From NCBI GenBank assembly GCA_009788055.1, contig WQSG01000008.1:1-64000 (forward strand): DNA of 64,000 nucleotides. The letters are read 5' to 3'. The stretch is from Defluviitaleaceae bacterium. Lineage in GTDB: Bacteria; Bacillota; Clostridia; Lachnospirales; WQUN01. Shown here piece by piece: positions 25,100 to 33,923 of the stretch. Made by a program: the position numbers and the translations under genes. Numbering within the stretch: the stretch's first letter is position 1; each line of letters opens with the position of its first letter. The notes under the pieces are model-generated. The model was not told the DNA's origin and searched no databases. It saw nothing but the letters and a program-made list of their open reading frames with translations.

Positions 25100-25286
25100 A
25101 GACCTTGGGGCTCTGCCCCAAACCCCGCAAGCCTTTAAAAAGGCTTGACCCAAATTTTAACATGGACTGGTGATAAACTCCGCCGCAATCCAAAAACCGC
25201 GCGAATGCGCGGTTTTTAAGAAGGGGTCAAGGGGACTTGTCCCCTTGCAGGGGGTGTGGGGGACGGAGTCCCCCACGAACTTATCA
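25100..25286. repeat. Palindromic repeat family 1, copy 5
   Basis: Full copy between glgB and the response regulator gene. The left GC hairpin is TTGGGGCTCTGCCCCAA (a T-A pair replaces C-G), then CAAGCCTTT/AAAGGCTTG, CCGCGC-GAAT-GCGCGG, an AAGGGGAC/GTCCCCTT hairpin and the right GC hairpin. It ends two bases from the glgB stop. Confidence 0.9.
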
Positions 25287-25287
25287 T

Positions 25288-27537
25288 CTAGCTAGTTGAA
25301 ACCTTCAGCACAACCACGCCAAGGGGTGGCAGTTTAATGGGAAGGCTGTGTTCGCGGCCGTCGCACAGGTGTTCTTCGGAGTGGAGAGTGCCGTGATTTA
25401 TTATGCCGCTTCCGCCGTATTTTTCTTCGTCGGAGTTCATTATCTCGGTGTATTTGCCGGGGATGGGAACGCCAACGCGGTAATCCATGTGTGGGCAGGG
25501 GGTAAAGTTGCAGATGAAGATAACGTGTTCGTAGACAGAGCCCAGTTTTTCTTGTTCAGCTTTACTGCGGCGTTTTCTTTCGGCTGTGCGGAAGAAGGAC
25601 AGTATACTGCGTTCGTAATCGTCGGAGTTAATCCAAGCGAAACCGCCGCCGTCAAAGTCGTTTTGCCACAGTGCGCGTTCTTTGAGATAGAGATGGTTTA
25701 GGTCGCGCACAAAGTTTTTCATTTGGCGGTGGTGTTCAAAAACATCTAGGAGGAACCAGTCCAACGTGCGGGCTTCGTTCCACTCGTCAAATTGGGCAAA
25801 TTCGCCGCCCATAAACAGTAGCTTTTTGCCGGGGTGTCCCATCATATAACCCAGTGCAGAACGCAGGTTTGCAAGTTTCTGCCAAGTGTCGCCCGGCATT
25901 TTATTTACAAGCGAGCCTTTTCCGTGAACAACCTCGTCATGGGAAAGCACCAGAACATATTTTTCGGAGTATGCGTACACCATGCTAAATGTAAGATTGT
26001 GATGATGGTGACGGCGATACACGCTGTCTTTTTTCATGTATTCCAAAAAGTCGTTCATCCAGCCCATGTTCCACTTTAGGCTAAAGCCCAAGCCGTCGTG
26101 TACAACGGGGCGCGTAACGCCTGTCCACGCGGTGGATTCTTCCGCAATCATCATAACGTGCGGGTGCGCACCGCGCAGAACGGAGTTCATGTGCTTCATA
26201 AATTCTACGGCTTCGTTATTTTCGCGGCCACCGTGTTCGTTCGGCACCCACTGCCCAAACTGCTTGCCGTAATCCAGATACAGCATGGACGCAACCGCGT
26301 CCACACGCAAGCCGTCAAGATGGTATTCGTTTATCCAGAAAAGCGCGTTTGCGATAAGGAAGTTTTTAACCTCATTGCGCCCGTAGTTGAAAATAAGCGT
26401 TCCCCAGTCAGGGTGTTCGCCTTGGCGCGGGTCTTGGTGTTCGTAAAGACGTGTGCCGTCGAACCAAGCAAGCCCGTGCGCGTCTTTGGGGAAGTGCGCG
26501 GGAACCCAGTCCATTATTACGCCGATATCGTTTTGGTGGCAAGCGTCCACAAATGCTTTAAACTGATGCGGATTGCCGAAACGCGACGTGGTTGCATAGT
26601 AACCCGTAACCTGATACCCCCACGAGCCGTCAAACGGAAACTCTGTGATTGGCATGAGTTCAACGTGGGTGTAGCCCATGTCTTTTACGTACGGAATAAG
26701 CTCTGCGGTAATTTCCGGCCAACTCATAAAACGCCAGCCGTCCTCCGCTACTTTGCGCCAGCTTCCCGCGTGGAATTCGTAGATATTAACAGGCCCGTCC
26801 ATCGGGTCTTTTTTAGTACGGTTTGTAATCCATTTTTCATCGCCCCAATCGTAGCCCGTGATATCGTAAACCATGGAAGCCGTGCCGGGGCGAAGCTCTG
26901 CAAAAAACGCATAAGGGTCGGACTTGTGAAAGAAACCGCCCGTGTGTGAAGAAATTTCGTATTTGTATTTGTCATAGTTGGAAAGACCGGGAATAAACAG
27001 CTCCCACACGCCCGAACCGCCCATAGAACGCATGGGATGACGCAATCCGTTCCACGCGTTAAAGTCCCCCACTACGCTGATACGTTTCGCATTAGGAGCC
27101 CACACGCCAAAAAGTACACCGTCAACGCCGTCCACATTCATGGGCGTTGCGCCAAGTTTGTTGAAAATTTCATAATGTGTTCCCTGCCCAAAAAGGTGTA
27201 AATCCATATCTGAAATAAGCGGCGCGAAACAGTACGGGTCCCAAGACTCCCAAGTACCGCCGTCATCGGAGGTAAATCGCAGTTTGTACCTAAAATGCTT
27301 TTGCCGCGGCAACGCAACATTAAAAAAGCCCATAGTATGCTCAAGAGTCATCTCCTCGCAAAACTTTGGCTTTTTGGGGTTAAGTACTGCTACTTTAGCC
27401 GCGCCCGGGCAAAAGACGCGAACCACCGTAAACTCTTCTTTTTCAGCGGTTACATCGTGCATTCCAAGCACGTGATGCGGGTCGGCGTGTTCGCCGTTTA
27501 CGATTTGCATAAGCTCATGCATATTGGTTGTAATCAT
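25288..27537 (-). CDS. glgB: 1,4-alpha-glucan (glycogen) branching enzyme
   Basis: 749 residues, GH13 subfamily 9. Two N-terminal CBM48-like modules (~15-110, ~125-225; VFGVWAPNAKRISVVGDFN), then the catalytic barrel with YTHVELMPITEFPFDGSWGY, LDGLRVDAVASMLYLDYG (nucleophile Asp), MMIAEESTAW (acid Glu) and LSHDEVVHGKGSL, and a C-terminal beta domain. It transfers alpha-1,4 chains to make alpha-1,6 branches in glycogen. The N-terminal duplication gives the longer branching-enzyme form. The start ATG has GAGGAG upstream. No other glg gene is adjacent; family-1 repeats flank it on both sides. Confidence 0.97.
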   Translation of the reverse strand: MITTNMHELMQIVNGEHADPHHVLGMHDVTAEKEEFTVVRVFCPGAAKVAVLNPKKPKFCEEMTLEHTMGFFNVALPRQKHFRYKLRFTSDDGGTWESWDPYCFAPLISDMDLHLFGQGTHYEIFNKLGATPMNVDGVDGVLFGVWAPNAKRISVVGDFNAWNGLRHPMRSMGGSGVWELFIPGLSNYDKYKYEISSHTGGFFHKSDPYAFFAELRPGTASMVYDITGYDWGDEKWITNRTKKDPMDGPVNIYEFHAGSWRKVAEDGWRFMSWPEITAELIPYVKDMGYTHVELMPITEFPFDGSWGYQVTGYYATTSRFGNPHQFKAFVDACHQNDIGVIMDWVPAHFPKDAHGLAWFDGTRLYEHQDPRQGEHPDWGTLIFNYGRNEVKNFLIANALFWINEYHLDGLRVDAVASMLYLDYGKQFGQWVPNEHGGRENNEAVEFMKHMNSVLRGAHPHVMMIAEESTAWTGVTRPVVHDGLGFSLKWNMGWMNDFLEYMKKDSVYRRHHHHNLTFSMVYAYSEKYVLVLSHDEVVHGKGSLVNKMPGDTWQKLANLRSALGYMMGHPGKKLLFMGGEFAQFDEWNEARTLDWFLLDVFEHHRQMKNFVRDLNHLYLKERALWQNDFDGGGFAWINSDDYERSILSFFRTAERKRRSKAEQEKLGSVYEHVIFICNFTPCPHMDYRVGVPIPGKYTEIMNSDEEKYGGSGIINHGTLHSEEHLCDGREHSLPIKLPPLGVVVLKVSTS

Positions 27538-27605
27538 ACGAATTCATCTCCTCACCTTGTTGCGGCAATTGTAACACATTTGTAAAAATTTGCAAAGTTT
27601 TAAAA

Positions 27606-27712
27606 TTCTCGGGGGCTCTGCCCCCGAACCCCCGCAAACTTTTTGAAAAAAGTTTGAACAAAAACTTTAATTTAAAATCGCCGCGTGAAATGCGCGACGA
27701 TTTTAGGTCGAA
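27606..27712. repeat. Palindromic repeat family 1, copy 6 (partial)
   Basis: Left half only: GC hairpin CTCGGGGGCTCTGCCCCCGA, CAAACTTTTT/AAAAAGTTTG, and a diverged central stem TCGCCGCG-TGAAATG-CGCGACGA. It lies between glgB and a small gene. Confidence 0.85.
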
Positions 27713-27720
27713 ATTTTTAT

Positions 27721-27915
27721 TTAATTTTGATGGCGGCGAACATAAGTTAAGGCTTTTTCCAGCAACCGTTCAAGGTCTTTTAACTCTGCGTAGTTGCCCG
27801 TGTCCGGAGTGGTTTCGTCAATATCGGTGCTTGTGACAACGCGCTTTGTAATCTCAATCGCGGGAGAAAGATATTCCGTTTCCAACCAAGCCAGAACATT
27901 CCTGTACTGCGGCAT
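27721..27915 (-). CDS. Small hypothetical protein, 64 residues
   Basis: Begins MPQYRNVLAWLETEYLSPAI at an ATG with a very good ribosome binding site (GGGAGGTGAGAAA). The C-terminal half is a charged helix (ELKDLERLLEKALTYVRRHQ). No signal peptide, membrane segment or family I recognise. It lies alone between the glgB region and the acyl-carrier-protein operon. The RBS and composition support a real gene. Confidence 0.6.
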   Translation of the reverse strand: MPQYRNVLAWLETEYLSPAIEITKRVVTSTDIDETTPDTGNYAELKDLERLLEKALTYVRRHQN

Positions 27916-27983
27916 TTTCTCACCTCCCTGTCTTTCCGATATTTTAGAGCATACAACCGCCGCCGTCAACGAAAACCGCTGTT

Positions 27984-28150
27984 AGAACCTGTGTTCAATA
28001 CCCGAAATGCCGAATGGAAGCGGCGATTTTTCGACAATCAAGGAAGCTTCCGACGCCGCGTACCTATAGGGTACGCAAGTAGGAGCTGACGAAGAGTGGC
28101 GGGAAATCGGTGATTTCAGGCGGCGTTGAGCGGTATTGAACACAGGTTCT
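27984..28150. mobile_element. MITE-like element with 18-19 base terminal inverted repeats
   Basis: AGAACCTGTGTTCAATACC (27984-28002) is repeated inverted as GGTATTGAACACAGGTTCT (28132-28150). The inside is an imperfect palindrome with a GCGTACC/GGTACGC hairpin. If the ends are taken as GAACC...GGTTC, a TTA trinucleotide flanks both sides, fitting the 3-bp duplication of some IS5-like elements. No transposase is encoded. The right end supplies the stop codon of the acyl carrier protein gene. Confidence 0.6.
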
Positions 28151-28380
28151 TATTTCAAATTGGCATTGATGTAATTAACTGCATCGCCAACCGTTTTAAT
28201 TTCGGATGCTATATCTGACGGAAACTCCATGCCGAAATCTTCTTCCAAATTGGATATTATTTGGAATATATCCAGCGAGTCTGCGCCTATGTCGTGTAGT
28301 AATGATGTTTCCGCCGTTATTTTGCCTTCGGGAACGTCCAGTTGTGCGGTAATCACTGCTCTTATTTTTTCAAATACCAT
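28150..28380 (-). CDS. Acyl carrier protein (second copy)
   Basis: 76 residues with the phosphopantetheine site DIGADSLDIFQII (Ser in DSL) and the usual four-helix pattern. It differs clearly from the acpP at 36801, which sits in the fatty-acid cluster. It ends the minus-strand operon fabG - dehydratase-like pair - activase, 54 bases after the activase gene, suggesting a dedicated carrier for that pathway. The stop codon lies at the border of a MITE-like element. Confidence 0.93.
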   Translation of the reverse strand: MVFEKIRAVITAQLDVPEGKITAETSLLHDIGADSLDIFQIISNLEEDFGMEFPSDIASEIKTVGDAVNYINANLK

Positions 28381-28434
28381 GATTAAAACTCCATTCTGTC
28401 AGACTTCTTGCTCAACTGAAATTATGCAAGAAGT

Positions 28435-29379
28435 CTATTTTTGTGTGCCGTGTTCGCACTTATTTCCCCATGCATCAAGGAGAATGCCGTCTTTGTACAC
28501 ACAAATTACTTCGCAATTATTTGGGCAGTGTGAACACTCTACGCCTTTTGTTTCAAAAGTTACATCGGTGATGTTGAAATTGAAGGGGGTTTGGTCTTCT
28601 TCGTCCTTGCACAAAACCGCCACGCCTAACGCGCCCATTAAATGGCCGTTGTTGTCTACATGAACGGGCATTCCCAGTTCCTTTTCAAATTCGCGGATGA
28701 CGGCGGCATTTTTGCTGACGCCGCCCTGAAACACCACGGGAGATTTTATTTGCTTGCCCTTGCCCACATTATTAAGGTAGTTTAAAACAACTGCGCGACA
28801 CAGCCCCGCCACAATATCTGCTTTGCTGTGGCCTATTTGCGCCTTGTGTACCAAGTCGCTTTCCGCAAAAACCGTGCAACGGGCGGCTATTTTTGTGGGG
28901 TTGTTGCTGCTTAGCGCGAGTTCGGCAAAGTCCTCTAGGTTTAGGTCAAGCCTTTTTGCTTGGCTGGACAAAAATGAACCCGTACCTGCGGCACATAATG
29001 TATTCATTGCGTAGTCCATGACAACGCCGTTGTTTATTAAAATGATTTTGGAATCTTGGCCGCCTATCTCCAAGATGGTGCGGGCATCGGGTACGACCGC
29101 CAAAGTTCCCATTGCGTGGGCGGTTATTTCGTTTTTTATCACTTTCGCATTTAACGCCACGCCGATAAGTTTGCGGGCAGAGCCTGTTGTGCCTGTGTTT
29201 ACCACGGTGTAAGACGCATCCATTTTTCGGGAAAGTTCGTTAAGCACGTTTTTTACCGCCGCGATTGGGTTGCCGTGCGTCCAAAGATAGCTGTCTGCCA
29301 AGATGTTGTTATCCGCGTCAATAACCACGCCTTTTGTGGATATAGAGCCTATGTCAATTCCCAAGTATGCAGGTTTCAT
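28435..29379 (-). CDS. CoA-substrate-specific enzyme activase (BcrAD/BadFG/HgdC family)
   Basis: 314 residues of the actin/Hsp70-like ATPase superfamily: GIDIGSISTKGVVID, GTTGSARKLIG, EIGGQDSKIILI, CAAGTGSFLSSQAKRL, VFQGGVSKNAAV. The Cys of NTLCAAGTGS and the one in ARCTVFAESD are the expected ligands of the intersubunit 4Fe-4S cluster. The last ~40 residues carry extra Cys (CSHCPNNCEVIC). Such activators inject an electron into 2-hydroxyacyl-CoA dehydratases using ATP. It overlaps the next dehydratase-like gene by 4 bases. Confidence 0.92.
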   Translation of the reverse strand: MKPAYLGIDIGSISTKGVVIDADNNILADSYLWTHGNPIAAVKNVLNELSRKMDASYTVVNTGTTGSARKLIGVALNAKVIKNEITAHAMGTLAVVPDARTILEIGGQDSKIILINNGVVMDYAMNTLCAAGTGSFLSSQAKRLDLNLEDFAELALSSNNPTKIAARCTVFAESDLVHKAQIGHSKADIVAGLCRAVVLNYLNNVGKGKQIKSPVVFQGGVSKNAAVIREFEKELGMPVHVDNNGHLMGALGVAVLCKDEEDQTPFNFNITDVTFETKGVECSHCPNNCEVICVYKDGILLDAWGNKCEHGTQK

Positions 29380-30467
29380 TGTTGGTAGTCTCCTTTCGGG
29401 CGGCGCATTTTTATCATGTCTAGGAATGCTTCCAGCCTTGTGTGTACGCCCGCTTCACCTGTTTCTGTGTCAAATGTCATGTACATAAAGGGTGTTCCTG
29501 TGTCTTGCGAAATGTTTTGCAGTATGCTCATTGCGGTAATTTCGGGCGAACAGGACGAGGGCTTTACGTGAATGATACCGTCAATGCCTTCCTGTATCAT
29601 TTCATATGCCCTTGAGATGGCATCGTTTGCGGTGCTTCCGATGTTGTAATCCACATATCCGCCGCTGTTTTTTATTTGCTCATCCACAGAGAAAATGGCG
29701 GTCGCAAAATCGGATAAACTGCTGTGGCGGATTATCTCCACGCCGTTGTCGGCAAGCCAGTTTTCCATATTGCAGTTGGAAAACGGTTCTACCACAATGT
29801 ATATCTCGCCTATTATTCCAATGCGTATGGGTTTTGCGGGCTTGTTTAACGGGACGGATTCCATTTGCGCCCTGTATTTCTCACCGATTTTTGCGGCGGC
29901 TTCGGCATCTTCTGCGGCGGGGATTTCTTGCAGATAGGATTTATACGTCGCCATTAACGGGTTTTGCGACGCGTTTTTTTCTGCCGCAAACGCCATATTT
30001 TTGCGCATGAAAAACGCTAAACCGTCCATGTCCAGCGTAACTTGCACCAACAGCGCAAATACTTCGTCAAATTTTTCCTGCGTAAGGGAGGGGTTTATCT
30101 CTTGCATGGCGTTAAACATACGCCGCACCGTGGGGATGTACTCGAATAGTGTTACAAATTCGCAATCGTAACCAAGTTCCGTTAGGACTTTCTGTTGCAG
30201 TATGTCGTACAGTCCAAGGCGGCAACCAAAGCCCGGCATTATAAACACGTTCGCGCCTTGCTCTGCCGCCTCTATGAAATTGCCCAGCGTGGTTTTAAAC
30301 GGGGTGCAAATCATGTCGGGGCTGTGGCGGCTTCCCAGTTCCAGTGTGCGTTTTGTCATTGGCGGGCATTTGATGGTTTTGTAGCCCAAACAGCGGGAAA
30401 TTAAAATGTTTGCAATAACTTGATAGTCGCCTATTTGCGGTGCGCAAGCAATTTTTTCTTGTGTCAT
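29376..30467 (-). CDS. 2-hydroxyacyl-CoA dehydratase-like subunit (HgdB-related)
   Basis: 363 residues. Cys-containing motifs SPDMICTPFK, MPGFGCRLGLYD and VKPSSCSPEITAM match the DUF2229/HGD-D part of large activase-dehydratase-like proteins, where three Cys hold a 4Fe-4S cluster. RIGIIGEIYIVVEP marks the second Rossmann-like half. It is flanked by a second related subunit and the activase with 4-base overlaps. The substrate cannot be read from the sequence; context with fabG and an acyl carrier protein points to acyl-thioester chemistry. Confidence 0.85.
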   Translation of the reverse strand: MTQEKIACAPQIGDYQVIANILISRCLGYKTIKCPPMTKRTLELGSRHSPDMICTPFKTTLGNFIEAAEQGANVFIMPGFGCRLGLYDILQQKVLTELGYDCEFVTLFEYIPTVRRMFNAMQEINPSLTQEKFDEVFALLVQVTLDMDGLAFFMRKNMAFAAEKNASQNPLMATYKSYLQEIPAAEDAEAAAKIGEKYRAQMESVPLNKPAKPIRIGIIGEIYIVVEPFSNCNMENWLADNGVEIIRHSSLSDFATAIFSVDEQIKNSGGYVDYNIGSTANDAISRAYEMIQEGIDGIIHVKPSSCSPEITAMSILQNISQDTGTPFMYMTFDTETGEAGVHTRLEAFLDMIKMRRPKGDYQQ

Positions 30468-31399
30468 TTTGCACCGCCCTTCCGCAGTTTTCGTTTTGCC
30501 GTGATGATATCTGTGAAACTTTCCAGCCGTGTTTGAATGCCCGCGCTTGCGTCTTGCTCGTCTATCACCAGCGACAGGATTGGTTTGTCTTTTATTTCGC
30601 GTAGAACCAGCTCGTTAAACAGGGAGTCGGGGCCACACGGAAAAGTTGAGATTAGAATTATGCCGTCTACCTTACTGCGGTATTTTTCCAGCCCGCCCAT
30701 CATTTGCGCTGTGACTTTCCAGTACACGCGCTTGCCGTATGTTTCCTTGGTAAGTTTTTTTGCTTCCGCTTCGTTTATGATATCCGCGTGGATTACCGCT
30801 ATCCCGTTTGCGTCAAAAAAGTCTGTGATTTCCTTGCCTATGCAAGCGTCGTAGGTATTGTACGCATGAGAAAAAATCAGCACTTTCGCGCCGTCTGCTG
30901 TTAGCAATTCGTCTTGTTGTGCGATTTTTTCTGCCTTTACTTCTTCTGCCACGGCTAGGGCGTTTTTGTATGCAGCCAGAGAAGTTTCCTTGTCGAATCC
31001 AAGCTGTTCGCCTATTTTTTCAAAGGCGTTGGCTTCCCGCCGCCGATACAAGTAGTTTACATCGGCGTTTAATATTTTCGCTTGCGGAAATGTATTGCGA
31101 ACAAGGTCGTACAGCCCAAAAATGCGGGTGCAGTATTCTTCGCGGATTGCAGAATTTTCTATTCGCGGGCAAAAAATCATGTCGCATTTGTCCAAAAGCC
31201 ACTCTACGTGTCCGATAAAAATTTTGGAAGAAAAACACGCCTCGTCTATGGATTTTGCCACGCCCGCTTTCACAATTTCCTTGTTGCTGGGCGGGCTTAC
31301 TATTGTTTCAATGCCGAGATTTTTGAAAAACCCCAGCCATAAATCTTCATAAAAATAAAATTGCAATGCCCGTGGTATCCCAATTTTAACGCCTTCCAT
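30464..31399 (-). CDS. Second 2-hydroxyacyl-CoA dehydratase-like subunit (DUF2229)
   Basis: 311 residues beginning MEGVKIGIPRALQFYFYEDL, the hallmark start of the DUF2229 segment. Cys residues in DEACFSSKIF, FCPRIENSAIREEYC and STFPCGPDSLF. The ATG at 31399 shares a base with the fabG stop (TAATG) and is preferred to a TTG nine bases earlier. In many Clostridia this region, the other subunit and the activase are fused into one protein of over 1,000 residues. Here they are three separate overlapping genes. Confidence 0.85.
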   Translation of the reverse strand: MEGVKIGIPRALQFYFYEDLWLGFFKNLGIETIVSPPSNKEIVKAGVAKSIDEACFSSKIFIGHVEWLLDKCDMIFCPRIENSAIREEYCTRIFGLYDLVRNTFPQAKILNADVNYLYRRREANAFEKIGEQLGFDKETSLAAYKNALAVAEEVKAEKIAQQDELLTADGAKVLIFSHAYNTYDACIGKEITDFFDANGIAVIHADIINEAEAKKLTKETYGKRVYWKVTAQMMGGLEKYRSKVDGIILISTFPCGPDSLFNELVLREIKDKPILSLVIDEQDASAGIQTRLESFTDIITAKRKLRKGGAK

Positions 31400-32139
31400 T
31401 ATATGCAAAGCCCCCCATCCACTTTTATTACCTCGCCCGTGATATAGGAAGCCCCTTCCGATGCCAAAAACACCGCAAGTTTTGAAACATCCGTTGGTGC
31501 GCCAACCCGCGACAGCGGAATGCTTGAAACTAACTCATCTTTCTTGTCGCCTTTTAATGCCGCCGTCATTGCGGTTTGGATAAAGCCGGGCGCGATTGCA
31601 TTGCAGGTTACGCCGCGGCTTGCAAGTTCTTTTGCCACCGTTTTGGTAAGGGAAATAAGCCCCCCTTTGGATGCCGCGTAACTTGCCTGCCAGTGCCAGC
31701 CCCTCACTCCGCAAACGCTGGCGATATTGATAATCGTACCGCTGCGCTGTTTCATGAACGCGGGGTACAGATGTTTTATCATGTTAAACGAGCCTTTTAG
31801 GTTTATGTCCATTACATCATCATAATCTTTTTCCGTAATGCGCAGGATTGGGTTATCCCTTGCAATTCCCGCGTTATTTACCAAAATATCTACCTGCGAA
31901 AAGTCTGCCAGAATGGTATCTGTAAGCTCTTTTGTTTTGGTAAAGTCGGCTACGTCGCATTCGTAAATTTTGCATTCCACGCCTTCCGCTTTAACCAATT
32001 CGCATACTTCTTCCGCACACTCGCGGTCTTTGTAATAATTAAGTGCTATGTTCGCGCCCGCCTTTGCCATGTCTATTGCAATCGCCTTGCCAATTCCACT
32101 TGATGCCCCTGTTATAAGCGCGGTTTTTCCGTTCAGCAT
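31399..32139 (-). CDS. fabG: 3-oxoacyl-ACP reductase family protein (SDR, FabG-like)
   Basis: 246 residues of the classical short-chain dehydrogenase family: cofactor motif TGASSGIGKAIA, NNAGIARDN, catalytic Ser in NIASVCG, YAASKGG (Tyr and Lys), and C-terminal YITGEVIKVDGG. It reduces 3-oxoacyl-ACP with NAD(P)H. The start ATG at 32139 has GAGGTGAT upstream (a GTG at 32148 is also possible). It is first in the operon with dehydratase-like subunits, activase and an acyl carrier protein; a reductase-plus-dehydratase series on a carrier protein is a reasonable reading. Confidence 0.9.
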   Translation of the reverse strand: MLNGKTALITGASSGIGKAIAIDMAKAGANIALNYYKDRECAEEVCELVKAEGVECKIYECDVADFTKTKELTDTILADFSQVDILVNNAGIARDNPILRITEKDYDDVMDINLKGSFNMIKHLYPAFMKQRSGTIINIASVCGVRGWHWQASYAASKGGLISLTKTVAKELASRGVTCNAIAPGFIQTAMTAALKGDKKDELVSSIPLSRVGAPTDVSKLAVFLASEGASYITGEVIKVDGGLCI

Positions 32140-32191
32140 TCTTATCACCTCACACTTATAAACAGGAGTTTTTGGAAATGGTTGCAGTTTA

Positions 32192-32662
32192 TTATCCCTC
32201 CAACGCCATTTGCTCCGATACGCTTTGTGGGATTTCTATTCCCGTTGCGTAGCAAAACGCAATAATTTGCCCTATGTGCATTTCTTCATGGCTTATCATC
32301 ATTGCTATAATCTGATGTACGTTTCGTTGCTGGCCGTAGTAGTCCATCATTTCATTGCCGCTTAGGGTTTCAAGGGCTTTTTCAAATTTGGTATCAAGTT
32401 CTGCCATTTTTTCAATAATGCTTTGTGTAGGCATATTTACGTATTTGTATTCTTCTTCATATGCTAACGCATTTGTACCCAGCGAGCCGACAACATCCCG
32501 CTGAAACAGGGTTAGCTCGTAGACTTGCAAACGTATGGTGTTTAGTTTTTTCCTTGGCAGTTTTTTATCAAGGTCTGTTTCGCTTAGTTCGTTTAAGAAC
32601 ACAAGTGTAATACTCCGCGTTTCTTTCCATCCCGCTAAAAGGGCTTTTAGTGATTCAATCAT
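32192..32662 (-). CDS. DinB-superfamily protein
   Basis: 156 residues, a four-helix bundle of the DinB/YfiT type. The metal-binding His pattern is seen in the N-terminal third and in MMISHEEMHIGQIIAFCYAT (HxxxH). Family members include bacillithiol- or mycothiol-dependent transferases and proteins of unknown function. The gene lies between fabG and a membrane protein gene with gaps of ~50 bases each, so operon membership is uncertain. Confidence 0.85.
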   Translation of the reverse strand: MIESLKALLAGWKETRSITLVFLNELSETDLDKKLPRKKLNTIRLQVYELTLFQRDVVGSLGTNALAYEEEYKYVNMPTQSIIEKMAELDTKFEKALETLSGNEMMDYYGQQRNVHQIIAMMISHEEMHIGQIIAFCYATGIEIPQSVSEQMALEG

Positions 32663-32711
32663 TTTGTACCTCCAATTTAGAGTATGTCGTGATGCCCTAA
32701 TATACCTTTTT

Positions 32712-33779
32712 TCACCTTACCCGAAAAGAAATGGCAACAGAGAAATCATCAGTATCACGATTGAATATCTCATGTAAATTTTGTATAGTTTCCGGTTCTA
32801 TGTCATATATGCCCAGTTCAGCATAAAAAACCATAGCGGCTTCAAAATCAGTTAAAAATGAAAATGATACTCTATAAACACCCTCATTCATTCTTATAGT
32901 CATACTTCTTGACGCATACTCTAAATCAACAGACGCAAAAACTAAATCGCCGTAAGTGTCAAAAATGCGAACGCCGGTTATAAATCCTCTCCCTTGTGTG
33001 TTTGAGTTTATTGGTCGCAATCCGGCTTCTTCTACAATAAAAGTGTATTCAAAATATTTTTCTTCACGAACATCCGTTATGGAAGTTGAAATATTAAAAA
33101 TATATGGCGGCTCATATGGTATATAAAAAGCAGTAATAAATGTGAGTATTGCCGCAAAAACTAATCCTAACGAAACAATACCCGGCTTTGTCTTAAAATT
33201 TACAGCAACACTTTCGCTGTCATCTTCTCGTTTCGTGAATGTATTAAATTCATTTATTGCCCTTGTAAATACGCCTTTTGCATACGCGAAACATAAAAAA
33301 GCACTTGTTAATAAAAACGCTGTCATTGCAATAATTGCGGGGTGAAAATCTGTCATATCTAAGAAATGTGTTACATCTTCCCAAGGTTGTAAAGTAAATA
33401 ATGAACGGATAGGAATAACTACCCAACCCCACAAATTACCTGCTGTAATGCTAAGTATTCCCGCGAAATAACAGAAGTGATAGCCTGTAAATTTAATTTT
33501 TGAATTATAAAACCCTATGGCAATAGCCGCTAAAAATGTTGTAAGCAATTCCCCTGAAGCGCGATTTAATGCCGCCGCAAAAGGTGTAAATTGCGTACCG
33601 CTTGCACGCACATGAGGGCTAAAAGTCCAAAACACAAAACTTTCTATTGTGCCGCCGTAAGCAATGTGTAGAAGCGCGTGTGCCGCTTCGTGGAAAAAAG
33701 CGTAAACTAAAAACCATATAGGGGGAAACAATAAAACACATATTCCGGTTTTTAGTACATTGCATTCTTTTTGGCTCAT
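32712..33779 (-). CDS. Membrane protein with HEAAH motif (M50-like)
   Basis: 355 residues. At the first membrane segment the sequence FFHEAAHALLHIAYGG has the HExxH zinc-protease signature seen in site-2-protease-like (M50) membrane proteins. Five to six membrane segments (~15-210) are followed by a ~140-residue soluble domain (~215-355) of beta type. The start ATG 33779 follows GGAGGTGGATAGC. I could not find the second zinc ligand motif (LDG/NxxPxxxxDG) typical of M50, so activity is uncertain. It is divergent from the HAD gene. Confidence 0.6.
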   Translation of the reverse strand: MSQKECNVLKTGICVLLFPPIWFLVYAFFHEAAHALLHIAYGGTIESFVFWTFSPHVRASGTQFTPFAAALNRASGELLTTFLAAIAIGFYNSKIKFTGYHFCYFAGILSITAGNLWGWVVIPIRSLFTLQPWEDVTHFLDMTDFHPAIIAMTAFLLTSAFLCFAYAKGVFTRAINEFNTFTKREDDSESVAVNFKTKPGIVSLGLVFAAILTFITAFYIPYEPPYIFNISTSITDVREEKYFEYTFIVEEAGLRPINSNTQGRGFITGVRIFDTYGDLVFASVDLEYASRSMTIRMNEGVYRVSFSFLTDFEAAMVFYAELGIYDIEPETIQNLHEIFNRDTDDFSVAISFRVR

Positions 33780-33923
33780 GCTATCCACCTCCGTCTATGT
33801 TTTCTGCACTTCCTAATTATAACATAGCACGCATTTCAACCAACATTATGTCAACGCCTTATTAAAAAACAGATGTACCACCGTACAAAAAAATGTATAA
33901 TCTTAGCAAGGAGGGTGAAAAAA

